64,000 nucleotides of DNA from the NCBI GenBank assembly GCA_963763135.1, contig CAVXNJ010000012.1, positions 124,001 through 188,000 of the forward strand, written 5' to 3'. Every line of letters starts with the position of its first letter. Positions within the stretch are counted from its first letter, which is position 1. Position numbers and translations under genes: made by a program. Below the pieces are notes generated by a model. That model did not search any database, had not been told where the DNA came from, and saw only the letters and a list, made by a program, of their open reading frames with translations. Of the stretch, positions 1 to 8,659 are shown in pieces. Source of the stretch: JANMZO01 sp963763135. GTDB lineage: Bacteria > Actinomycetota > Acidimicrobiia > Acidimicrobiales > JANYDT01.

Positions 1-165
1 CTGGCAATTGGACACTCGGCGTCGCCGGGTCCTCGCAAACACGGAAGGCACAGCTTGCTGAGCTACGAGCGAGATACCCACGCGTCAAACAACTCAAACG
101 TCGGACTTTCGCAACGACGGATCCCTCCGGGCCCGCCCGCCGGATCACATGGCTTCGCCCGCGGA

Positions 166-2976
166 TCAGCCCGAGTTTCGCAGTCCGGTGGCCAGGCCGT
201 TGATCGTCAGAAGTATCCCGCGTTCGATGAGCTCGGCCTCGGAGCCAGGGGATGATGCGCCGTCGGGTCGGCCCATCTCGCGGTACCGACGGAGCAGCTC
301 CACCTGCAAGATGTTGAGCGGATCGAGGTACGGGAACCGGTTTCGGATCGAGCGCGCGAGCGTGGGATTGTCAGCGAGGAGGTCAGCTGTCCCGGTTATG
401 TACTCGAGCCAGTACCGGCAGCGGTCGTGGTCAAGTGAGATGCGCTTCATTACCGATGTTGCGAGCACCTGATCGGGTACGAGAGTTGCGTACTGCGCGG
501 CAACTTCGAGGTCGCTTTTCGACATGACCATCGCCATGTTCGAGAACACCGAGCGAAGAAACGGCCAGCGGTTTCCAAGATCGCGCAATTCATCTGCGCG
601 CCTAGCATCTCCGTCGACCCATCGATCGATCGCGACACCCGTGCCGAACCAACCGGGCAGCATCAGGCGACACTGGCTCCAGCTGAACACCCACGGGATG
701 GCGCGCAGATCCTCGATCCGATCCGAGGGCTTTCGCGAGGCTGGACGGCTTCCGATGTTGAGCTTCGCCAGCTCCGCGACGGGAGTGATCGTGCGGAAGA
801 ACTCCACGAAGCCCGGGGTCCCGTACACGAGCGACCGGTACTCGTCGAGCGCGAGGCTCGCCAGTTCGTCGATGATCTGCCACGCCCGGGCGCGATCGTC
901 GCCGAGCTGTTCGACATCGATGAAGGTCGCTTCGAGCGTGGCCGCTACGAGCGTCTCCAGATTGCGTCGGGCGAGACTCGGCTGCGAGAACTTGGCTGCG
1001 ACGACTTCACCCTGCTCGGTGATACGTATGGCACCGGCGACGGTGCCCGGAGGCTGAGCGAGAATCGCGTCGTACGATGGACCGCCGCCTCGACCAACCG
1101 TGCCACCGCGACCGTGGAACAGGCGCAGCTTCACGCCGGCCGCCCGGGCGACGTCGAGCAACTCCGCTTCCGCCCGGTAGAGCGCCCAGTTCGCCGCGAG
1201 GTAACCGCCGTCCTTGTTGGAGTCGGAGTAGCCGATCATGATCTCCTGCCAGCCGTCGCGGGCATCGACCAGTGCCCGGTAGCCCGGATGGCTCAGCAGG
1301 TCGGTGACCGTCTGCGGAGCTCGTTGCAGATCGTCGATGGTCTCGAACAGCGGGACGATGTCGAAGGCGCAGCGCGGAAGACCGGTCTCGCCGTCGATGC
1401 GCAGCAAGCCGACTTCGCGGGCCAGTACCGCCACCTCGAGAACGTCGCTCACTGATTCAGCCTTCGAGATCACCGCGTGCGGGATGATCCGCTCACCGAA
1501 TCGCGAATGGGCTTCGGCGACCGCTTCGAAAATCGCGAGCTCCGACTCGACCAGTTCCCCGTACGCGTGAAACGGACTCCGAAGCAAACGCAGCGAAGAC
1601 AGTTCGCGACCGAGCACTTCGATCCGCCGTTTCTCCGGCAGTGATCGATACTCCGGTTCCACGCCCGCGACCCGGAGCAACTCCTCGATTACTTCATCGT
1701 GAACCGCCGAGTTCTGCCGGACGTCAAGGCCGCAAAGATGGAAGCCGAACACTTCGACCTGACCGATCAACGTGTCGACGCGGCGTCGGGCGATCTCCTC
1801 GGCCCCGTGCGACCGCAACGACGCCGCGACCACCAGGAGGTCATCGACGAGATCCTGTGGCGTCGCGTACGGTTCGAGTATCGCGTGCGGGACCCGTCCC
1901 GGGGCGACGCCGAGCAGTGCTTTGGTCGTGGACACCAGCCGGGCATGCATGCCTCGCAACGCCCGCCGATAGGGTTCGTCGGCCCGGAACGGCGAGTTGT
2001 CGAGTGAAGCTTCAGCCAACGAGAGAAGCGCGTCGGTCGGTTTCACCAACCGCAGCGACATCGAGAGTTCGATGGACAGCTTCTCCAGTGCTTCCAGATG
2101 CAGGCGCAGCGCGGTTGACGCCTGCGCGTCCACGGCCGTACGCACGACGTCGGCGGTCACGAACGGATTTCCATCCCGATCGCCACCGATCCACGATCCC
2201 ATCGAGATCGCGCCGGGAGAGGACACGTCGACGCCCCAACGTTCCTTCACCGACTTCTCCAGATCCCGACGGAGTTCGGGGATGACCTGGGCGAGCGATG
2301 CGTCGTAGTAGCGAAGCGCCTCGCCGATCTCATCGCGGACACGTAGACGCGACAACCGAAGAAACGCCGTCTGCCACAGCACCAGCACGTTGGCCTCGAG
2401 ATCGGACTCCCAGTCGGCCACCTCCGAGTCATCCATGCTCATGCGGGTGCGGACTTCAAGCAGACGGGCGATCTCCCGGACCGTGTCGAGAATGGTGCGG
2501 CGACGCACTTCGGTCGGATGCGCCGTGATCACCGGGCTGACCATCAGTTCACCCACCACGGCGGAGATCTGCGCAGCGGAAATTCCCTCGGCCTGCAAAC
2601 GGTCCAATGCGGCGATGACACTACCCGCCTGGGGCGCGTCACCGATCAAACGGTGGTGTCGTCGACGGCGTTCGTGGTGCACGTCTTCGGCGGTGTTTGC
2701 GAGCAACGAGAACCACGAGAACGCCCGGATGACATCGAGGGCCGTGCCGACATCGGTTCCGCGGAGCAGACCGTCGAGGGCTTCGACCGGAGCACTGCCG
2801 TCACGGCGTGATTCGACCGCGACCCGTCGGGTGGACTCGACGAGCGCGAATGTCCCGATGCCTTCCTGCCGGCGAACGATGTCGCCCAGGATCCTTCCGA
2901 GCAACCGAATGTCGTCGGACACTTCCCGATCCTTGTCGGGGAGCGAGGGAGGCTCAGCATCAGCCGGAGTACGCAT
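166..2976 (-). CDS. ppc: Phosphoenolpyruvate carboxylase
   Basis: Cytosolic anaplerotic enzyme that carboxylates phosphoenolpyruvate with bicarbonate to give oxaloacetate for the TCA cycle. The 936-residue product has the normal family length. Visible are TAHPTE near residue 152 with the catalytic histidine, GGDRDGNP near residue 265, the SDSNKDGG lysine motif, the glycine-rich FHGRGG loop near residue 615, and a C-terminal tail ending in NSG where relatives usually end NTG. A GTG at 2979 directly precedes the ATG at 2976; I take the ATG. It lies 62 bp after the stop of the upstream anti-sigma gene on the same strand, so read-through from that operon is possible. The family assignment is secure. 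Confidence 0.97.
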   Translation of the reverse strand: MRTPADAEPPSLPDKDREVSDDIRLLGRILGDIVRRQEGIGTFALVESTRRVAVESRRDGSAPVEALDGLLRGTDVGTALDVIRAFSWFSLLANTAEDVHHERRRRHHRLIGDAPQAGSVIAALDRLQAEGISAAQISAVVGELMVSPVITAHPTEVRRRTILDTVREIARLLEVRTRMSMDDSEVADWESDLEANVLVLWQTAFLRLSRLRVRDEIGEALRYYDASLAQVIPELRRDLEKSVKERWGVDVSSPGAISMGSWIGGDRDGNPFVTADVVRTAVDAQASTALRLHLEALEKLSIELSMSLRLVKPTDALLSLAEASLDNSPFRADEPYRRALRGMHARLVSTTKALLGVAPGRVPHAILEPYATPQDLVDDLLVVAASLRSHGAEEIARRRVDTLIGQVEVFGFHLCGLDVRQNSAVHDEVIEELLRVAGVEPEYRSLPEKRRIEVLGRELSSLRLLRSPFHAYGELVESELAIFEAVAEAHSRFGERIIPHAVISKAESVSDVLEVAVLAREVGLLRIDGETGLPRCAFDIVPLFETIDDLQRAPQTVTDLLSHPGYRALVDARDGWQEIMIGYSDSNKDGGYLAANWALYRAEAELLDVARAAGVKLRLFHGRGGTVGRGGGPSYDAILAQPPGTVAGAIRITEQGEVVAAKFSQPSLARRNLETLVAATLEATFIDVEQLGDDRARAWQIIDELASLALDEYRSLVYGTPGFVEFFRTITPVAELAKLNIGSRPASRKPSDRIEDLRAIPWVFSWSQCRLMLPGWFGTGVAIDRWVDGDARRADELRDLGNRWPFLRSVFSNMAMVMSKSDLEVAAQYATLVPDQVLATSVMKRISLDHDRCRYWLEYITGTADLLADNPTLARSIRNRFPYLDPLNILQVELLRRYREMGRPDGASSPGSEAELIERGILLTINGLATGLRNSG

Positions 2977-3038
2977 CACCCCATCATGATCGACGGATCA
3001 CCGGAAAAGGTCACGGCCATGTGAACAACCGGTTTACG

Positions 3039-3713
3039 CTACGACTCGGTCGTTGCCTCAGAGATAAGCGCGCGTATTTCCTTCTTGCTGGAGAACTCGG
3101 TCATGCCGATGGCGACCGCCCGGTCAACCTGCAACGCCGAGCTGAACTTGAGCTTCATCACGTTCGTGCGAGCGGAAGTGAACGAGCCGGCCGGAACCCG
3201 TGAGCCGTCGGGGCGCTCGAGCCATACGCCCCAGGTGTAGCCGGCCGGTACACCAACGGTGTTGATCACTATCTCGGTGCCCCAAGGGGTTTTCGACAGC
3301 TCAACCGTGGCCTTGCCACCGACCGGGTAATCCATGGCGAGGTACAGACCGTCGGAAGCCGGTCCGGATCGCAGCGCAAACGCACCGGCTATCCCGGCGA
3401 TGAGCACCACCACAGCTGCGATAGCTGCGATGGAACGACGGACGCGAGTCCGCTTACGTTCCGCGTCGATGCGATCAAAGATCGCGAGTTCCAGTTGCCG
3501 GTTGCTCGGCATGACGGGAACAACTTCCTCACGGTCTATCTGTGACAGATCGACCGTCCGCAGCGAGGCGACTACCGAACCAAGTTCGGAGACTTCCTGT
3601 GCGCAGTTCGGGCACAGCGCCAGATGCTCGCGTACCGCCGCTTCGTCGGTCGCGGACAAATGCCCGGAAACGTAGGCGCCGAACTGAATCCGGTCGGGGC
3701 AGGTATCATTCAT
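3039..3713 (-). CDS. RskA-type anti-sigma factor (membrane)
   Basis: Likely membrane anti-sigma factor holding the ECF sigma encoded just upstream. The 224-residue product starts with a zinc-finger anti-sigma domain: H-x3-C-x2-C is visible as HLALCPNC near residue 30. One transmembrane segment follows (about residues 95-115, rich in I, A and V), then an extracytoplasmic domain like the C-terminal part of RskA. The start is fixed by the overlap with the sigma gene: its ATG at 3713 overlaps the sigma stop by 8 bp (GATGAATGA), which implies translational coupling. The signal sensed cannot be read from sequence. Confidence 0.88.
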   Translation of the reverse strand: MNDTCPDRIQFGAYVSGHLSATDEAAVREHLALCPNCAQEVSELGSVVASLRTVDLSQIDREEVVPVMPSNRQLELAIFDRIDAERKRTRVRRSIAAIAAVVVLIAGIAGAFALRSGPASDGLYLAMDYPVGGKATVELSKTPWGTEIVINTVGVPAGYTWGVWLERPDGSRVPAGSFTSARTNVMKLKFSSALQVDRAVAIGMTEFSSKKEIRALISEATTES

Positions 3714-4272
3714 CGCGCCACCCCAATTCCTCCAGCGCCAGTCGCAGCGCACGTAACCCGTAGTAGAGGCGGGATCGCACGGTACCTTCCGGAATAGCCA
3801 TTTCGGCTGCGATTTCGACCGACGAAAGACCGTCGCGGTGGACCGCCAGAATCACCTCGCGGTGTTCATCGCGCAGTTGCGTGAGAGCCTGCTCCATCAC
3901 CCATTGATTGAGGACTTTGTCGAAGCGGTCCTCCCCGCCGCCACGCTCGGCCTGGTCGATCTCATCGGTGTTTGCGACCGGGAACCGACGACCGCGCTTG
4001 CGGGCGAGGTCGATGATGACGGTGCGCAAGATGGCGAACAACCAGGCTCGGAGGCTTCCGATGTTCGGGTCGAACCGGCTCGATGCCCGCCATGCCCGGA
4101 TGAACGTTTCCTGCACGGCCTCCTGGGCCAACCCGATGTCACCGAGCGAACGCTGAGCGACCGCAAACAACTCGTTTGCGTGCGCCTTGTAAGCCGAGTG
4201 CATGTCGGCGTCGGTGAAGGGACCCGGTGACTCCGGGACCACAACACCAAGACGCCGACGCAGCAAACTCAC
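3706..4272 (-). CDS. ECF-family RNA polymerase sigma factor
   Basis: Extracytoplasmic-function sigma-70 factor of 188 residues. Region 2 (about residues 30-90) shows the acidic ALAQEAVQETF-type helix and the RAWLFAILR segment. Region 4 (about residues 130-185) shows the helix-turn-helix with the PEGTVRSRLYYGLRAL core. The annotated start is GTG at 4272, 40 bp after the stop of the COG4315 gene; an internal ATG at 4203 is less likely because it would cut into region 2. It forms an operon with the COG4315 protein upstream and the anti-sigma gene downstream. Its promoter specificity was not determined. Confidence 0.9.
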   Translation of the reverse strand: MSLLRRRLGVVVPESPGPFTDADMHSAYKAHANELFAVAQRSLGDIGLAQEAVQETFIRAWRASSRFDPNIGSLRAWLFAILRTVIIDLARKRGRRFPVANTDEIDQAERGGGEDRFDKVLNQWVMEQALTQLRDEHREVILAVHRDGLSSVEIAAEMAIPEGTVRSRLYYGLRALRLALEELGWRDE

Positions 4273-4312
4273 GAACCGTTACTTCCAGGAACTTTCGACG
4301 GAGCCGAGACCG

Positions 4313-5272
4313 CTACTTGGTCCGGACCGGCTTGCCGGCCGTGTCGAGGACCCACCAGACGTTGTTGACGGCCTGGCCCTTGGTCTCGCCCGGCTTGGAG
4401 TCCTGGAACCAGTAGTAGAGCGGCCATCCGTCATAGGCTACCTGGAACCCGGTGAGGTCGGCCCGGGGGAACAGGGTCACCTTCGATACATCGATTCCGT
4501 GCCCCTGAAGAAGCGTCAGATCGGCTTTGCTCGCGACCATCAACGGCGGCCACGCGAAGGCGCACTGGTCATAACACGTCGAAACGCCCTTCTGCTTGTC
4601 AGGCTCGTACATGTAGAGCGTTTGACCGGAGGTGCCGACCATCATCTGGGATGCTGCCGTCGCGGTACCGAGCTTGTTTCCGCGGAACCTGATGGTTGGC
4701 GCCTTGCGAAGAACCTCGCCGGCCGGGCTGAGCGCCCACCACACTTCGTTGTTCGCCTGGCCGTTGAGGTCGCCCGCCTTCTTGTCGAACACCCAGCCGT
4801 AGATCGGCCATCCGTTCACGGCCGCCTGCAGTGAACCGTCATCGCGCTTAACGGTTGAGAGCTTGCCGGTGAATCCCGCCGGGGCCACGAGCTCTGCGTC
4901 ACTTTTCACGATCATCGGGGGCCAGATATCGGAGCACGGGCTGTTGCAGGCCGATCCTCCGGGCTTTTTGGCGTCGGGGTCGAAGTTGTACAGCGTCAGC
5001 CCATCGTTCGACGTGAGGATGTCACCGAGTTGCGACTTTCCGATGGAGAACAGGGGCTTGGCCGGGGCCGCGGTAGTGGGGGGTGCGCTCTCCGGCACTG
5101 GCGCTGCAGTCGTTGTCGTGGCGGCCTTCTTGACTACCTTCTTCGTCGACTTCTTCACCGCATCCGCCGGCCCACCCGCAAAAGCGAACAGGACGCCTAC
5201 ACCGATGGCCGCCGCAAGCAATCGCTGTCGGTTTGAGTGTTTGGGCGCGACGAATAGATCAGGGGAACGCAT
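4313..5272 (-). CDS. Exported COG4315-type repeat protein
   Basis: Secreted protein of 319 residues with no known enzymatic function. A basic N-terminus and hydrophobic segment (about residues 15-38) look like a signal peptide, followed by an A/T/P-rich low-complexity linker with polylysine. After that come at least two copies of the 'secreted repeat of unknown function' seen in COG4315/PF03640 proteins. Each has an L(T/M)LY(N/M) strand, a C-x3-C pair before WPP, and a GWP(I/L)Y(G/Y)W motif ending near VWW. It is the first gene of the operon with the downstream sigma/anti-sigma pair, so it may be a target or a sensor part of that circuit (inference). Confidence 0.8.
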   Translation of the reverse strand: MRSPDLFVAPKHSNRQRLLAAAIGVGVLFAFAGGPADAVKKSTKKVVKKAATTTTAAPVPESAPPTTAAPAKPLFSIGKSQLGDILTSNDGLTLYNFDPDAKKPGGSACNSPCSDIWPPMIVKSDAELVAPAGFTGKLSTVKRDDGSLQAAVNGWPIYGWVFDKKAGDLNGQANNEVWWALSPAGEVLRKAPTIRFRGNKLGTATAASQMMVGTSGQTLYMYEPDKQKGVSTCYDQCAFAWPPLMVASKADLTLLQGHGIDVSKVTLFPRADLTGFQVAYDGWPLYYWFQDSKPGETKGQAVNNVWWVLDTAGKPVRTK

Positions 5273-5394
5273 TGGGGGCCTCCGTGCAAGGTTGTGCGAG
5301 TGGCGAACAGGTCACCTTCGAATACGCACGACCCCAGGTGACCGTTCAGCGAGTTTTCAGAAGTTTTGCGGCATCGAGAGTTGCTCCCGACGCG

Positions 5395-6297
5395 TCAGTT
5401 GCCGCGCCGGTGGACCGTTGGCCCCTGCCCGGTGGTGCCGCGGTTCATGCCTACCCAGCCCGACGGACTCGTTGAGCCGACTCCGCTCTTGTGTGAACCG
5501 CTCGCAATGAGCCCGCCATCGACGGTGATCGCTTCACCCGTCAGGAACCGACTGTCGTCACACGCGAGGAAGGCCGCCGTTGCCGCGATGTCTTCCGGAC
5601 GACCACCTTCGGGCCAGGGCTGGAAGCTATTGAGTGACTCGCTCAGATCTGCTCCCTTGCGCCCCTGCTGGATGAGCGGGGTGAGGATCGCTCCCGGACA
5701 GATGGCATTTACCCGAATCCGTTCGGCGGCCAACTCGATCGATACCGATCTCGTGAAGTTGATGACGGCTGCCTTGGCCGCTGAATACGCGGGAGGTCCT
5801 CCACCCCCGGTGATTCCGGCGATCGATGCGGTGTTGATGATCGCGCCGCCACCCTGTTGCATCATTTGACGAGCCGCGTGCTTCACGCCGAGGAAGACGC
5901 CACGAACCAGAACGTGGAACGTTTCGTCCCAATCGTCGACCAGCACCTCGGTGATCGGGCCGAACGCTCCCCCGATTCCGGCGTTGTTGAACATGACATC
6001 GAGCGAACCGAACGACTCGACCGCAGTGGCCACCATCGAAGCCACATCGTCTTCGACGGCGACGTTCACACGCTCGAAGCGAATCCGCTTCTTGTCGAAC
6101 CCAGCCGCCACAGCTTCCTCGATGAATGCTTCACCGCTCTTCGGGTTGAGGTCGGCCACCACCACCGACGCGCCCTCGGCAAGAAACCTAAGCGCGCTTG
6201 CTTTTCCGATTCCGGAAGCTCCACCGGTCACCGCGGCGACGCGCCCGATGAGTCGGGTCGGGATGGGCATGGCCGGTCGCTCGTTCGAGGATGTCAT
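5395..6297 (-). CDS. Short-chain dehydrogenase/reductase (SDR)
   Basis: NAD(P)-dependent oxidoreductase of about 300 residues with a classical SDR fold. The dinucleotide motif TGGASGIGKA is near residue 20, NNAG near residue 97, the catalytic Tyr/Lys as YSAAK near residue 165, and the C-terminal substrate region ends with the usual VDGG. The C-terminus carries about 35 extra polar residues after that motif. Three in-frame starts exist (6345, 6297, 6270); ATG 6297 is chosen because it gives a normal N-terminus before the Rossmann fold. The substrate is unknown. It is transcribed alone on the minus strand, 122 bp upstream of the COG4315 gene. Confidence 0.88.
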   Translation of the reverse strand: MTSSNERPAMPIPTRLIGRVAAVTGGASGIGKASALRFLAEGASVVVADLNPKSGEAFIEEAVAAGFDKKRIRFERVNVAVEDDVASMVATAVESFGSLDVMFNNAGIGGAFGPITEVLVDDWDETFHVLVRGVFLGVKHAARQMMQQGGGAIINTASIAGITGGGGPPAYSAAKAAVINFTRSVSIELAAERIRVNAICPGAILTPLIQQGRKGADLSESLNSFQPWPEGGRPEDIAATAAFLACDDSRFLTGEAITVDGGLIASGSHKSGVGSTSPSGWVGMNRGTTGQGPTVHRRGN

Positions 6298-6352
6298 TCC
6301 CGTATTCAACACGGTTTGTCGCCGGAAATCCCATCGGCCCGCCAACGTCGAT

Positions 6353-7252
6353 TCAGTTCACCCGAGCCGTTACCCCTGGAGTTTCCCGGTCGTGGTGAAA
6401 CGCCGCGGCCAGAGCTTCGATGGCGTCGACGAGGCGGGGACCAGGACGGGTGACATAGGCGTTGCCGTCGATCGCCCACACCCGGGCGTTCGGGAACCGA
6501 TCGTGGATGCCGACAGATTGCGCGATGGCGTCATCAACGCCGAAACCGCACGGGGCCACGAGGACGATGTCGGGATTGCAGGCTTGCGCGGCCTCCCACG
6601 TGACCGTGGTCGACCGTTCGCCGGGCATGGCGAGCAACGCCTCGCCTCCGGCGGTGGTGACGAGCTCCGGAACCCAATGACCGGCGACGAACGGTGGGTC
6701 GATCCATTCGAGCACCAGCACTCTCGGTTTGGTGACCTCGGCTACATCGTTGCGAACATTCTCACGTCGTTGTCGGAGTGTCGCGATGAGGATGTCGGCT
6801 TCGCCGGTGGCGTTGATCGCGTCAGCGATGTCTGCGATCCCGTCGAACACCTCGTCGACCGAGTGAGGGTCGTAGGTGACGACGTTGGCGTCGCAACCGA
6901 TTTGCCCCAGTGCCTCTTCCACCTGCCCGGCCGGCAGCGCACACACCCGGCAGAGATCCTGGGTGAGAACGACATCGGGACCGAGCCGGGCGATCACCTC
7001 GTTCTTGAGTTCGTACATCGGAAGATTGGCATTCATACGTGCGCGTACGAATGCATCAATTTCGCCGGGCGTCAGATCGGACGGCATCGGCGTGTCGACC
7101 GCTACGTCGCGGCCTTCGCGCACACCCTGGGGAAAGTCGCATTCGAAGGTGACCGCCACGAGGTCGTCAAGCCGGCCGAGCGCCGCCACGATCTCCGTTG
7201 TCGACGGCAGAAGACTGGCGATTCGGGGTCGATGGGTACCGGCGTTGCTCAC
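6353..7252 (-). CDS. BtuF-like cobalamin/siderophore-type binding protein
   Basis: Member of the type III periplasmic-binding-protein fold used for vitamin B12 and iron chelates. The opening RIASLLPSTTEIVAALG is the family hallmark, and the protein keeps the two-lobe length (299 residues from a GTG start). No signal peptide or lipobox is visible, so unlike true BtuF it is probably cytosolic; such leaderless homologues are common in actinobacteria and of unsettled function. No B12 transporter genes or B12 riboswitch are nearby. Its promoter region holds the 16-bp tandem repeats at 7292-7371. Confidence 0.75.
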   Translation of the reverse strand: MSNAGTHRPRIASLLPSTTEIVAALGRLDDLVAVTFECDFPQGVREGRDVAVDTPMPSDLTPGEIDAFVRARMNANLPMYELKNEVIARLGPDVVLTQDLCRVCALPAGQVEEALGQIGCDANVVTYDPHSVDEVFDGIADIADAINATGEADILIATLRQRRENVRNDVAEVTKPRVLVLEWIDPPFVAGHWVPELVTTAGGEALLAMPGERSTTVTWEAAQACNPDIVLVAPCGFGVDDAIAQSVGIHDRFPNARVWAIDGNAYVTRPGPRLVDAIEALAAAFHHDRETPGVTARVN

Positions 7253-7291
7253 GAGTTCGAACGTAGCAGCGTCGAAGCGCCTACCTCCGGT

Positions 7292-7371
7292 GCCGTTCAG
7301 ACCCGGTGACGTTCAGACCCGGTGCCCTTCAGACCCGGTGACGTTCAGACCCGGTGACGTTCAGACCCGGT
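7292..7371. repeat. 16-bp tandem repeat, five copies
   Basis: Five head-to-tail 16-bp units (7292-7307, 7308-7323, 7324-7339, 7340-7355, 7356-7371) with core TTCAGACCCGGT; units 2, 4 and 5 are identical and units 1 and 3 differ at one or two positions. Degenerate CCTCCGGT segments flank both ends. The array sits between the BtuF-like gene start and the end of the SRPBCC gene, i.e. in the 5' region of the former. Confidence 0.95.
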
Positions 7372-7394
7372 GGCGTGCATACCTCCGGTGGTAC

Positions 7395-7844
7395 CTACTT
7401 CGGATCTTCGACCACTCCTTTGAGACCCGCGAGCATTCCGGACCAGTTCTTCTCGTAATCGGCACGATTCTTCAGATCGTCGTCGGTGGCCTTGCCTTCC
7501 ATGTTCGACTGGGTCAGATCGACCCGCGTGCCGCTGCCTTCATCGTGGAGTGTCATGGTCACGATGTGGTAGTTCTGGGGCTGATCGTCGGTTCCAGCGA
7601 GTGGACTCCAGTGCGAAAAGCTCAGCTGCTTGTTCTCGTCGTATACGAGAATTTCGCCCTTGTCCTGAAACGGCTTGCCCTTCCATTCTCCGGACCAGGT
7701 AATCGGGCTCCCGACCGTCCAGTCGCTCTTGGCCTTCGCACCCATGAAGTACTTCTCGATCGCCTTCGGGTCAGTCAGTGCCGCCCAGACTTTTTCAGTG
7801 GAAGCATCGATCGTTGTTGACGCCTCAGCGGTGATCTCGATCAT
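7395..7844 (-). CDS. SRPBCC/AHSA1-like domain protein
   Basis: Small (149 residues) START/Bet v1-fold protein. The N-terminal IDASTEKVWAALTDP segment is typical of activator-of-Hsp90-like SRPBCC proteins, and the whole length is one domain. Such proteins bind hydrophobic ligands in a deep cavity; the ligand is not predictable. The start is placed at ATG 7844 because the upstream in-frame extension is a basic, low-quality sequence. It is probably monocistronic, with its stop beside the 16-bp repeat array. Confidence 0.82.
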   Translation of the reverse strand: MIEITAEASTTIDASTEKVWAALTDPKAIEKYFMGAKAKSDWTVGSPITWSGEWKGKPFQDKGEILVYDENKQLSFSHWSPLAGTDDQPQNYHIVTMTLHDEGSGTRVDLTQSNMEGKATDDDLKNRADYEKNWSGMLAGLKGVVEDPK

Positions 7845-7948
7845 GACGGCCTGCTTTCGTGGATTGCCTCGGGAACTACGCCGGTTAGTACCCGCGTGCG
7901 CCACATGACAAACCGCGCGTCCTCACCCTCGACTACGTTCCGCCTCGA

Positions 7949-8587
7949 CTACGTTCCGCGACGAACCGTCGCCCAGAGGCCCCAGCCGGCTTCCGAGGAG
8001 ACCGCGGTCCACTCGCCGGGGAGGGCTCGGACGACGTCGTCGACCGGAAGGTGGATCGGCGTGTCCTCGGCCAGCGAGTTGATCCACAAAATGGTGCCGT
8101 CGGGCTTCAGCACCCGGTCGTATTCACCCGGAAACAGAAACGCGTTGACCGCGATGATCGTGCCGACGGAGCGATCCCGGAACGGGAGAGTCGAAGCATC
8201 GGAGAGCACCGGACTCCCCGATGGCTCAACAAAGCGGCGAAGCATCTCGTGCGCCACATCCACCGCCACGACGTGTGCGGCGTGGTGTACGAGGCGCCTC
8301 GTCGCCAACCCGGTGCCTGCACCCACTTCGACAAAAGGACCGGCCATCGCCCCACCTCGGGCGAACGCGTCGTCGATTGGATGCCAGCTCTCCTCTGCGG
8401 TGGATCGCGCGTTCCAGTCCGTGGCCAGGCCGTCGAACAACGCGGCCACCTTGGCCTTGCGCTGCGGCGTCCAACCTTCGGGCTCAAAGGCAATCTGACG
8501 CGTCACGTTGCGCATGGGATGGTCAGGGCCACCGACCTTCGGCCGGTCAGCGCGACCCGGAATCACTCGTTCGAGGTACTCGATCAC
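7949..8587 (-). CDS. Class I SAM-dependent methyltransferase
   Basis: Rossmann-fold methyltransferase of 212 residues. Motif I is seen as EVGAGTGLATRRL (about residues 87-99), motif II as VVAVDVAHEML, and a following acidic segment plus FLFPGEYDRVLKPDGTIL corresponds to motifs III-IV, the usual order in UbiE/BioC-like enzymes. The substrate is unknown. The start used is GTG 8587; ATG 8515 would also leave the catalytic domain intact. The last codons overlap a 15-bp direct duplication on the plus strand near 7928-7958. Confidence 0.8.
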   Translation of the reverse strand: MIEYLERVIPGRADRPKVGGPDHPMRNVTRQIAFEPEGWTPQRKAKVAALFDGLATDWNARSTAEESWHPIDDAFARGGAMAGPFVEVGAGTGLATRRLVHHAAHVVAVDVAHEMLRRFVEPSGSPVLSDASTLPFRDRSVGTIIAVNAFLFPGEYDRVLKPDGTILWINSLAEDTPIHLPVDDVVRALPGEWTAVSSEAGWGLWATVRRGT

Positions 8588-8659
8588 CGAAGCATCGTAG
8601 GTTCACGCTGCCGTTTGTGCACTCGCCGTTCGACTCCCGCAAGGAGGCACGCGTGAAGG

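Noticed and set aside
1..165. Possible RNA gene or partial CDS at the left edge
   Set aside because: No tRNA arms or coding motifs seen; only short frames without support.
7253..7394. Cobalamin riboswitch upstream of the BtuF-like gene
   Set aside because: No B12 box or surrounding stems; the region is taken up by the 16-bp tandem repeats.
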